Below the pieces are notes generated by a model that did no database searches, was not told the origin of the DNA, and saw only the letters and a program-made list of their open reading frames with translations. Of a stretch of DNA of 5,610 bases, positions 1 to 5,610 are shown in pieces; the stretch's first letter is position 1; each line of letters opens with the position of its first letter. The position numbers and the translations under genes were made by a program. The DNA is from Candidatus Bathyarchaeota archaeon (GTDB lineage Archaea; Thermoproteota; Bathyarchaeia; RBG-16-48-13; GCA-020355125): contig JAUWWH010000080.1 in assembly GCA_030617005.1 (NCBI GenBank), positions 1 through 5,610 of the forward strand. Direction: 5' to 3'.

Positions 1-1737
1 GTCTAAAAGGATGTCTAAATCTTCTTGGCTCACATAGCTTCCTTTAGCAATACCTCTTGGAATCGGATCTTTCATGATTCTTGGAGGGAGGTTATCATCC
101 TTTCTCGTTAAACCTTCTCTAATGTTATATAGTCTAGCCAAGTTGCTAATTCTCTCACCGATCTTTTGCAACTCATCTCCTGTCATTGGTATTCCTGTGA
201 CTAAAGAGTAAACTTTTGCTTTCAAGTCAAAGTCCCAAATCTTACGCGTAAACTTGCATAGAATAAGCGAATCAAAGATACAATATGTATCCTCATCGCC
301 CATAACAAGCTTTCCGCGACCTTTATCAACTTTAAATCGATCGACTTTTCCGCTGAGATCCCACCCATAGCTACCATGTCTTTGATGATCAGCTCCCCTT
401 CTAGAGACCGCATAACCGAGGGCGCATGTTTTAAGGCCTCTGATTTCGTAGCCTGTTACTTCAACGCCTTTAATATGCATCGCAAAGTGGTCAGAACCTT
501 GCCCAATCTTTTCAGAAGCAGACTTCACACCTTCAGCTAAAGTATCCCCAATGTCTTCCCTTAAGGATATCTTTTTAACCATCTCAACCATGGCTTCTCC
601 ATTTCCAAACTCAAGTTCTAATCCACCCGTATCCTTCTTTGTGATCAATTCTTTCTCATAACATTCCATTCCAAAACCGATTATTATCCCCGTTCCTATC
701 GCATCTACTCCATAAAGATTACAATATTCAATTGCTTTTATCACAGGCTCTAGTCGATCAACACCACAGTATGGTCCGAAAGCCATTGTAGGTTCGTATT
801 CCACACGAGCAATAGCTCCCTTAAATGGACCTTCACGTACTTCAGCAATATGTTCACAACGACAAGGACAACCAGAACATCCCATTATCTTGGTCACGAA
901 ATGTTCATTCAAGTATTCACCGCTTACTGTTTCAGCGCCCTCAAAAGTTGCACTTTGATAATTTCTTGTAGGTAATGCAGCCTGTGCATTCATTGTAAGA
1001 ACATTTGCTACAGTTCCTAACCCTCTATATTTACTAGTAGCAGGTCCTTTTGCACGTTCGTATAAGTCTAGACAGACCTCCTGAAGCTCTTCTGGTTTTG
1101 CAACAGAAACGTCCTTAGTTCCTCTGACTGCGACAGCTTTCAGGTTCTTTGAACCAGCAACCGCACCTAAACCCGTTCTTCCAGCTGCTCGAAAGTGATC
1201 ATTTATTAAGCAAGCAACTTTAACAAGGTTCTCACCACCAGGCCCTATAGCTATAACCCTAACTAGTTGATCTCCCAGATCTTGCCTAATGACATCTTCT
1301 GTTTCCCAAGTAGTTCTACCCCAGAGGTGTGAAGCATTCATGAGTTGAATTGATTCATCATCGATCCAAAGGTATGTGGGTTTAGGTGATTTACCTTTAA
1401 TAACTACAATATCGTATCCTGCTTGTCTCAACTCAGCACCCCATCTACCTGTAGAATAAGATTCTCCTAAGAGTTGACTTGCTGGAGATTTAGCGAAGAC
1501 GCCAAATTTTGATGTTGTACATGGAACCATGGTGCTTGTAAATGGTCCTAAAGCGAAGATTAAAGGGTTACCCGGATCAAACGCGTCTATACCAGGTTTT
1601 TGATTATCCAGTAGAGTCTTTATACCGAAACCAGTTCCACCAAGATAGGTCTTAGCAAAAGTATCGTCGAATGTACTTGTCTTTGATTTACCTGAGGTTA
1701 AATCAACATTTAAAATTTTTCCAGTATATGCATACAA
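1..1737 (-). CDS. aor: Aldehyde ferredoxin oxidoreductase family protein (tungstopterin enzyme), 3' end cut by the window
   Basis: Oxidises aldehydes to carboxylic acids in the cytoplasm using a tungsten bis-pterin cofactor and one [4Fe-4S] cluster, and reduces ferredoxin. The frame is open for 579 codons with no stop and runs off the window at base 1. AOR proteins are usually about 600-640 aa, so roughly 25-60 residues are missing. Seen: the N-terminal GGTGFG loop; the family signature R183-AAGRTGLGAVAGSK-N198; cluster cysteines C287, C290, C294 (CSGCPCRC, with an extra C292) and C494; E313 in EYEP; H451 in GADHQRH. C494 and E313 have the numbers recalled for Pyrococcus furiosus AOR, and the cysteine triplet is one lower, which supports the TTG start. 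The ExxH motifs that bind iron at the P. furiosus dimer interface are not evident. The second pterin motif reads DSLILC rather than DxxGLC. Substrate class (AOR, FOR, GAPOR or WOR-type) cannot be decided. It is divergent from the polyferredoxin-hdr operon. Confidence 0.94.
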   Translation of the reverse strand, partial: MYAYTGKILNVDLTSGKSKTSTFDDTFAKTYLGGTGFGIKTLLDNQKPGIDAFDPGNPLIFALGPFTSTMVPCTTSKFGVFAKSPASQLLGESYSTGRWGAELRQAGYDIVVIKGKSPKPTYLWIDDESIQLMNASHLWGRTTWETEDVIRQDLGDQLVRVIAIGPGGENLVKVACLINDHFRAAGRTGLGAVAGSKNLKAVAVRGTKDVSVAKPEELQEVCLDLYERAKGPATSKYRGLGTVANVLTMNAQAALPTRNYQSATFEGAETVSGEYLNEHFVTKIMGCSGCPCRCEHIAEVREGPFKGAIARVEYEPTMAFGPYCGVDRLEPVIKAIEYCNLYGVDAIGTGIIIGFGMECYEKELITKKDTGGLELEFGNGEAMVEMVKKISLREDIGDTLAEGVKSASEKIGQGSDHFAMHIKGVEVTGYEIRGLKTCALGYAVSRRGADHQRHGSYGWDLSGKVDRFKVDKGRGKLVMGDEDTYCIFDSLILCKFTRKIWDFDLKAKVYSLVTGIPMTGDELQKIGERISNLARLYNIREGLTRKDDNLPPRIMKDPIPRGIAKGSYVSQEDLDILLD

Positions 1738-1744
1738 AATTTTT

Positions 1745-1753
1745 CCTTCCTTT
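1745..1753 (-). promoter_or_regulatory. Ribosome binding site deciding the TTG start of aor
   Basis: On the minus strand AAAGGAAGG lies 7 nt before the TTG at 1737-1735. The only nearby ATG (first base at 1733) is in another frame and meets TAA after seven codons, so TTG is the best start. The encoded N-terminus, LYAYTGKILNVDL, is what AOR family proteins normally begin with. Confidence 0.8.
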
Positions 1754-1786
1754 ATTTCAAACGTTCATATTGTACCTAATTTATTC

Positions 1787-1838
1787 CTATATATTATTAT
1801 CTCCAATTTAAATATATAAAAAAATGTATATAATAGAT
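1787..1838 (-). promoter_or_regulatory. Candidate TATA element(s) for aor
   Basis: On the minus strand this segment contains three overlapping TATA-like stretches: TATTATATA near 1826-1834, TTTATATATTTAAA at 1807-1820, and AATAATATATAGG at 1787-1799. With an archaeal TATA-to-start distance of about 25 bp, the middle one would give a leader of about 50 nt. The lowest one would give a leader of about 30 nt and has a purine-rich GGAGATAA upstream that could act as a BRE. The sequence alone cannot choose between them. Confidence 0.35.
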
Positions 1839-1940
1839 ATATCCCCAAACATTGAGTATTACATTATTAATTCCTTGATAAGATTTATGTTACTTGAAAA
1901 ATTCTAGATATATGTTAAATTCTTGATCTGCTTTTTTGTA

Positions 1941-1961
1941 AAAAATATGATTTTGGGTATT
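1941..1961 (+). repeat. 21-bp direct repeat, copy 1
   Basis: This copy (AAAAATATGATTTTGGGTATT, 21 bases in two parts: AAAAATATGATTTT and GGGTATT) matches the copy at 2022-2042 at 20 of 21 positions. The one difference is the 14th base, T here and A there. The copies are 81 bp apart, start to start. This one is preceded by a T-run and an A-run that continue the low-complexity sequence. It is a candidate distal regulator-binding site. Confidence 0.7.
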
Positions 1962-2021
1962 CTAAACGTTGTTATTTTAACTTCATCCATCTTTACCTAA
2001 GACGATATGATGCATCTTGAC

Positions 2022-2042
2022 AAAAATATGATTTAGGGTATT
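2022..2042 (+). repeat. 21-bp direct repeat, copy 2, abutting the promoter
   Basis: AAAAATATGATTTA followed by GGGTATT differs from the upstream copy (1941-1961) by one base. It ends one base before the purine-rich BRE-like GGAAAA at 2044-2049. A protein bound here would touch the site where TFB and TBP assemble, so it is well placed for an activator or repressor of the polyferredoxin-hdr operon. Which regulator binds is unknown. Confidence 0.7.
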
Positions 2043-2043
2043 A

Positions 2044-2058
2044 GGAAAATTATATAAA
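2044..2058 (+). promoter_or_regulatory. BRE/TATA promoter of the polyferredoxin-hdr operon
   Basis: GGAAAA (2044-2049, BRE-like, purine-rich) runs directly into TTATATAAA (2050-2058), a good archaeal TATA box. The usual spacing of about 25 bp puts the transcript start near 2078-2082, giving a leader of about 50 nt before the ATG at 2132. This is the clearest promoter in the region. Confidence 0.6.
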
Positions 2059-2079
2059 GTTCGTTTAATAGTGTATGTA

Positions 2080-2101
2080 AAAAAATGAGAGTTCATTTTT
2101 T
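2080..2101 (+). promoter_or_regulatory. Perfect 9-bp inverted repeat at the predicted transcript start
   Basis: AAAAAATGA (2080-2088), GAGT spacer (2089-2092), TCATTTTTT (2093-2101): both arms match perfectly. The element begins where transcription is predicted to start. It may be an operator for a dimeric repressor that blocks RNA polymerase, or an A/U-rich leader hairpin. With only two G-C pairs among nine the RNA stem would be weak, so I favour the DNA-operator reading. Confidence 0.45.
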
Positions 2102-2131
2102 CCGGTAATAGTATCTTGGAGAAGAAAGAAA

Positions 2132-3007
2132 ATGCCCATGAAATTGATTACAGAAGAAGATGATGAGAAGTTAACTATAAGTAGAGTCTTATATGCAAAG
2201 AGATTCGATTTAATCGTTGACAGAGATCTTTGTAAAGGATGCATTCTTTGTCAACTCATGTGTCCTCGAAAAGCGATTACCCTCAAGTCAGTTCCTAAGA
2301 ATCCTGACGGAAAAGCTAAAGCATCAATAATTAAGGTAGATGTGGAAAAGTGTGATTACCACGGTGAATGTGCAGTTATCTGTCCTTTTGGTGCAATAAA
2401 AATAATGGTTGATGGTGAGGAGAAGTTTCCAGTAGTTGAGAAGGAAGCATTTCCTCTATTAATAAGGGATATCAAAATAGATGATGAAAGTTGTGAACCG
2501 GAGTGTAAAATTTGTGAAGAAAAATGTCCTTTGGACGCAATTACTGTTCGTTTTCAAGCCTTAACATCTAAAGAGATGGAAGAGAGAAAGAAGAAGAAAT
2601 TGCCCGAAACCTCCCGAAGAACAATAGTAGATGTAAAGAAAGATCTCTGCGCAGCGTGTAGAATATGTGAAGCGGAGTGCCCCGTTGGGGTTATCCGAGT
2701 TTCAAAGTTTTTCGAAGGTTCGATAAAGATAGATCAAAGTCTATGCCCTGAAGGATGTCAAAACTGTTATGATGTATGTCCAGTTGATGCGTTATATCTC
2801 GATGAAGATGAGAAAGTGGATGTAAAATACAGATTCTACATCTATTGTGGCGCATGTGTGAATGTGTGCCCGAAACTTGAGGCATTGGAGTTAAATAGAA
2901 CATCTGTTCGCCATACCCCGATAAAATCAGGTGCCTGGAATAAGGCTCTTGAAGAGTTAACTTCAACATCGGGTTTAAAAAAGGAGCTTAGAACTAACGG
3001 ACAGTAA
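2132..3007 (+). CDS. Polyferredoxin with six [4Fe-4S]-type motifs (FwdF/COG1145-like)
   Basis: A 291-aa soluble iron-sulfur protein that probably relays electrons through a chain of clusters to or from HdrA. No signal peptide or membrane segment is seen, so it should be cytoplasmic. Motifs in order: (1) C34-C37-C40-C44P, canonical; (2) C74-H77-C80-C84P, His in place of the second Cys; (3) C121-C125-C128-C132P, Cx3C spacing; (4) C173-C176-C179-C183P, canonical; (5) C205-C209-C212-C216P, Cx3C spacing; (6) Y236-C239-C242-C246P, first Cys lost. A lysine/glutamate-rich linker (about 146-165) divides motifs 1-3 from 4-6. The ATG start has GGAG 10 nt upstream; a second in-frame ATG at 2138 is less well spaced. 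hdrA follows after 50 bp with no visible terminator, so they are probably cotranscribed. It resembles the polyferredoxin subunits of formylmethanofuran dehydrogenase, but no other fwd gene is nearby and I give no symbol. Confidence 0.92.
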   Translation: MPMKLITEEDDEKLTISRVLYAKRFDLIVDRDLCKGCILCQLMCPRKAITLKSVPKNPDGKAKASIIKVDVEKCDYHGECAVICPFGAIKIMVDGEEKFPVVEKEAFPLLIRDIKIDDESCEPECKICEEKCPLDAITVRFQALTSKEMEERKKKKLPETSRRTIVDVKKDLCAACRICEAECPVGVIRVSKFFEGSIKIDQSLCPEGCQNCYDVCPVDALYLDEDEKVDVKYRFYIYCGACVNVCPKLEALELNRTSVRHTPIKSGAWNKALEELTSTSGLKKELRTNGQ

Positions 3008-3057
3008 AAGCACGGAACGCTATTAAAAACCTAAAGTTAACTAAAGGTGAATAAATA

Positions 3058-5508
3058 ATGACTGAAGTTGAATCCGCATTAGAGAAACTAAGAATTGGCG
3101 TCTTTATATGCCATTGTGGTTTAAACATTGCCGGTGTTTTAGACATAGCAAAACTTATGGACTTCTCTAAGACTCTGCCTGATGTAGTATATGTGAAAGA
3201 GAATCGTTATACATGTGCAGATCCAGGCCAAAAGGAGATAAGAGACGGAATAAGTGAACATAACCTAAACAGAGTGGTTGTGGCTGCATGTTCACCCAGA
3301 ATGCATGAACCTACATTTAGAAAAACTGTTGAAGATGCAGGAATGAACCCATTCCTCTTTGAAATGGCAAATATTAGAGAGATGTGTTCATGGGCTCACT
3401 CCAGTCAACCAGAAAGTGCAACAGAAAAGGGTAAAGAGATTATTAAGATGGCAGTAGCTAAAGTAAGACTGCTGAAATCTTTAACCAGATTTAAGGTGCC
3501 TGTAACGAATAAAGCTTTGGTGATCGGGGGAGGAATAGCCGGTATAAATGCAGCTCTTGATTTAGCAAACATGGGTTTTAAGGTCTATTTGGTTGAGAAA
3601 GATGAAAGTATTGGAGGTCATATGGCACAATTGGATAAGACTTTTCCAACTCTTGACTGTTCCATTTGCATTGAAGGTCCGAAGATGGTTGAGGTTTCTC
3701 GTAATCCAAACATTGAAATCATTTCATTTGCAAATGTCTTAAAAGTTGATGGTTTTATTGGTAACTTCAAGGTTAGAGTACGTAAGAATCCTCGGTATGT
3801 GATTGCTGAAAACTGTACAGGATGTGGGGAGTGTGCAGATGCATGTCCTGTAGAGTATCCGAATAGATGGGAGCTGCGATTAGGAACCAGAAGAGCCATC
3901 TCTGTACCCTTTCCTCAAGTTGTGCCATTAATATACACTCTAAATAAGGATCATTGCATTGAATGTTACAAATGTGTAGATGTATGTGGTGCTCGAAGCG
4001 CTATAGACTTTGAACAGAAACCTGAAGAGGTAGAGTTGGAGGTTGGAACGATAACAGTCGCTACAGGTTTCGACATCTATTATCCCTTCGATGATCCAAG
4101 GTATGGTTATGGACAATACATAAATGTTGTGACCGCCTTAGAAATAGAAAGGTTAGTCAATGCAGCGGGTCCAACAGGGGGTCATGTTGTTAGAGCTTCA
4201 GATGGTAAGGTACCTAAAACCATTGCGTTTATACAATGTGTTGGTTCAAGAGATGTAAACAAATTTGAGTACTGTACTGGTTTCTGTTGTATGTATTCTA
4301 TCAAAGAAGCAATACTCATAAAGGAACATGAACCTGAAACGGACATTTACATCCTGTATATGGATATGAGAACGCCTTTCAAAGGCTTTGAAGAATTCTA
4401 TAGACGGGCAAGAGACTTAGGAATAACATTTATTCGTGGGAGACCATCGGAAATTTTAGAAAATAAGGACGATGGTAATTTAATCATAAGAACAGAAGAT
4501 ACGATTCTCGGTGAACCAATCGAGATCGAAGCTGAGATGGTTGTACTCAGCACTGCTGGAGTGCCCAATGATGACACAGGAGAATTAGCGAGTATACTTC
4601 ATATAACGCGAGGTACAGACGGATTCTTTATGGAGAGCCATCCAAAGCTTAAACCGATTGATACACCAGTAGATGGAATCTTCCTTGCTGGTGCATGTCA
4701 AGGTTTAAAAGATATTCCTTATAGTGTTTCACAGGGAAGTGGTTCAGCTGGGAGAGCTGCAACAATACTGTCTAAGGATCAGGTTGAGATTGAACCCATC
4801 GTAGCTATAATAGATCCTGAAAAGTGTAGAAACACAAGAGTGAAATGTGGAATATGTGTACAAGCATGTCCCTATTCTGCGATCTCTGCACCTAAAGGAG
4901 AACCAGCAGTGGTTAATCCTGCGATGTGTCATGGGTGTGGTACTTGTGTTGCTGAATGTCCGGTTGATGCAATAACTCAGATGCATTTCACAGATGAACA
5001 GATATTTTCACAGATAAGAGCAGCTTTGGAGGAAAATCCTGAGAATAAGATTCTTGGATTCCTTTGTAATTGGTGTTGCTATGCTGGTGCTGACTTAGCT
5101 GGTACAAGCCGTTTTGAGTACCCGACACATATTCGGGTTATTCGTGTGATGTGTTCTGGACGTGTGGATCGAGACTTTGTATTAGAAGCATTAAAATTAG
5201 GTGCAGGAGTTATATTTGTTGGTGCATGTCACTTACCTAATGACTGTCATTACATATCTGGAAACTTCAAGATGAAGAAGAGAATGGAAACTCTTCAGGG
5301 TATGTTAACAAAGCTTGGTATGAGTCAAGAAAGATTACGTATATCATATATTTCAGCAGCTGAAGGCTTAATCTTTGCTAATACTATGAAAGAAATATCG
5401 AGACAAATGGATGATTTAGGCCTTAAAAAAATTAAGGCTGAAAATGTGAAATTTAGACCAATTATAGAGAGAATGTTAGCGCGAAAGGGATTATTACAAA
5501 AAACCTAA
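3058..5508 (+). CDS. hdrA: CoB-CoM heterodisulfide reductase-like subunit A with C-terminal MvhD (FlpD) domain
   Basis: FAD- and iron-sulfur-containing core of the cytoplasmic HdrABC complex, where flavin-based electron bifurcation or confurcation takes place. Domains in order: N-terminal HdrA domain (about 12-145) with CHCG (C18, C20), YTCADPGQ (C53) and CSPRMHEPTFR (C78); FAD-binding core starting at GGGIAG (157-162), with E180 and IGG (185-187); DCSICIEGPKM (C201, C204); inserted ferredoxin domain C253-C256-C259-C263P and C300-C303-C306-C310; QCVGSRD (C394) and YCTGFCCMYS (C406, C410, C411); FAD-contact segment FLAGACQGLKDIP (542-554); C-terminal ferredoxin C590/C597-C600-C604P and C624-C627-C630-C634P; then the MvhD domain (about 664-790) with FLCNWCCYAGAD (C670, C673, C674), MCSGRVD (C699) and C724/C730 in the CHLPNDCHY motif. 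Stand-alone HdrA is about 650 aa, so 816 aa reflects the fusion. The start has AGGTGA 7 nt upstream. The natural disulfide substrate is unknown; without methanogenesis genes it need not be CoM-S-S-CoB. Confidence 0.96.
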   Translation: MTEVESALEKLRIGVFICHCGLNIAGVLDIAKLMDFSKTLPDVVYVKENRYTCADPGQKEIRDGISEHNLNRVVVAACSPRMHEPTFRKTVEDAGMNPFLFEMANIREMCSWAHSSQPESATEKGKEIIKMAVAKVRLLKSLTRFKVPVTNKALVIGGGIAGINAALDLANMGFKVYLVEKDESIGGHMAQLDKTFPTLDCSICIEGPKMVEVSRNPNIEIISFANVLKVDGFIGNFKVRVRKNPRYVIAENCTGCGECADACPVEYPNRWELRLGTRRAISVPFPQVVPLIYTLNKDHCIECYKCVDVCGARSAIDFEQKPEEVELEVGTITVATGFDIYYPFDDPRYGYGQYINVVTALEIERLVNAAGPTGGHVVRASDGKVPKTIAFIQCVGSRDVNKFEYCTGFCCMYSIKEAILIKEHEPETDIYILYMDMRTPFKGFEEFYRRARDLGITFIRGRPSEILENKDDGNLIIRTEDTILGEPIEIEAEMVVLSTAGVPNDDTGELASILHITRGTDGFFMESHPKLKPIDTPVDGIFLAGACQGLKDIPYSVSQGSGSAGRAATILSKDQVEIEPIVAIIDPEKCRNTRVKCGICVQACPYSAISAPKGEPAVVNPAMCHGCGTCVAECPVDAITQMHFTDEQIFSQIRAALEENPENKILGFLCNWCCYAGADLAGTSRFEYPTHIRVIRVMCSGRVDRDFVLEALKLGAGVIFVGACHLPNDCHYISGNFKMKKRMETLQGMLTKLGMSQERLRISYISAAEGLIFANTMKEISRQMDDLGLKKIKAENVKFRPIIERMLARKGLLQKT

Positions 5509-5513
5509 AGGAG
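5508..5513 (+). promoter_or_regulatory. Ribosome binding site for hdrC, overlapping the hdrA stop
   Basis: AAGGAG shares its first base with the hdrA TAA (5506-5508). It lies 10 nt before the TTG at 5524, but only 1 nt before an ATG at 5515 that is followed after one codon by TAG (5521-5523). The spacing and the stop both favour TTG as the start. The overlap implies tight translational coupling to hdrA. Confidence 0.6.
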
Positions 5514-5523
5514 AATGAATTAG

Positions 5524-5610
5524 TTGGAAATTCAAAGAACCGTAAAAGAGATGTATTATCGTGTGGATCCAAAATTTAAATACAGAGTATTAAAGGCTTC
5601 AGGAGGAGAA
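5524..5610 (+). CDS. hdrC: Probable heterodisulfide reductase subunit C, N-terminal fragment
   Basis: Only 29 codons are in the window: TTG GAA ATT..., ending in KASGGE at the edge. HdrC proteins carry an (E/A)SGGEN-like segment shortly before their first ferredoxin motif (typically CxQCGTC), about 30 residues from the start, and this fragment ends exactly at that point. HdrC would carry two [4Fe-4S] clusters and link HdrA to the HdrB active site. The gene begins 15 bp after the hdrA stop, fitting the common hdrA-hdrC-hdrB order, so hdrB probably follows outside the window. The call rests on a short stretch plus position. No cysteine motif is visible yet. Confidence 0.72.
   Translation, partial: MEIQRTVKEMYYRVDPKFKYRVLKASGGE

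Larger units (their letters stand above)
1738..2131. other. Divergent intergenic control region between aor and the polyferredoxin-hdr operon
   Basis: This 394-bp stretch is markedly richer in A+T than the flanking genes, and I see no credible coding frame or RNA gene in it. It separates two divergently transcribed genes, so it must hold both promoters. It contains candidate TATA elements for each direction, a 21-bp direct repeat (1941-1961 and 2022-2042), an 8-bp palindrome GATGCATC (2009-2016) and a perfect hairpin sequence (2080-2101). Several short CTTGA words recur between 1874 and 2020, but they are too short to interpret. The length is generous for an archaeal intergenic region and fits a regulated promoter. 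Confidence 0.75.

Noticed and set aside
222..413. A 63-codon minus-strand open frame inside aor
   Set aside because: It is out of frame with the 579-codon aor reading frame, which carries all conserved AOR motifs; its translation shows no recognisable feature.
1851..1860. Possible third, degenerate copy of the GGGTATT end of the direct repeat (ATTGAGTATT)
   Set aside because: Only 8 of 10 bases match and the AAAAATATGA half is missing; this is expected by chance in such AT-rich sequence.
1931..1946. TTTTTT-GT-AAAAAA as a terminator hairpin
   Set aside because: The arms are pure T/A with a 2-nt spacer, and both flanking genes read away from this site, so nothing needs terminating here.
2691..2969. 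A 92-codon minus-strand open frame opposite the polyferredoxin
   Set aside because: Antisense shadow of a gene with conserved cysteine motifs; the translation is low in recognisable structure and has no promoter or ribosome site that stands out.
3008..3057. Separate promoter or terminator between the polyferredoxin and hdrA
   Set aside because: The 50-bp gap has no T-run after a hairpin and no convincing TATA box; AGTTAACT near 3035-3042 is a short palindrome with no further support. Cotranscription is simpler.
3618..3899. A 93-codon minus-strand open frame opposite hdrA
   Set aside because: Antisense to the conserved FAD and ferredoxin domains of hdrA, so the open frame is a by-product of that coding sequence.
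4744..4986. An 80-codon minus-strand open frame opposite hdrA
   Set aside because: Antisense to the C-terminal ferredoxin motifs; the His/Ser/Tyr-rich translation is typical of a shadow frame.
3058..5508. Selenocysteine in HdrA
   Set aside because: Some methanogen HdrA proteins carry Sec, but every cysteine position here is TGT or TGC and there is no in-frame TGA.

Overview
The window is AT-rich archaeal DNA carrying an anaerobic redox gene cluster. The signs of an archaeon are a TATA/BRE-like promoter, heavy use of AGA and ATA codons, a tungstopterin aldehyde ferredoxin oxidoreductase, a polyferredoxin, and a heterodisulfide-reductase operon. The lineage cannot be fixed from this sequence. 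An uncultured anaerobic archaeon (Bathyarchaeia-, Asgard- or Archaeoglobi-like) would fit, but that is inference. No methanogenesis-specific gene such as mcr is in view.

Layout. Positions 1-1737, minus strand: an aldehyde ferredoxin oxidoreductase gene (aor), complete at its 5' end (TTG start) and cut by the window edge near its 3' end. Positions 1738-2131: a 394-bp, very AT-rich divergent intergenic region. It holds candidate promoters in both directions, a 21-bp near-perfect direct repeat whose second copy abuts the plus-strand promoter, and a perfect 9-bp inverted repeat around the predicted transcript start. Positions 2132-3007, plus strand: a 291-aa polyferredoxin with six cluster-binding motifs, two of them altered. 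Positions 3058-5508, plus strand: an 816-aa HdrA with an MvhD-like domain fused at its C-terminus. Positions 5524-5610, plus strand: the first 29 codons of a probable hdrC, again with a TTG start.

How the parts could work together (inference). AOR oxidises aldehydes to carboxylic acids and passes electrons to ferredoxin. The polyferredoxin can carry electrons over a chain of [4Fe-4S] clusters. HdrA is the flavin-based bifurcating or confurcating hub of HdrABC, and its MvhD domain is the usual docking point for an electron-donor module. No hydrogenase (mvhA/mvhG), F420-binding (frhB) or formate dehydrogenase gene is in view, so the polyferredoxin or an AOR-fed ferredoxin may be the partner. 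The shared intergenic control region makes co-regulation of aor and the hdr operon plausible.
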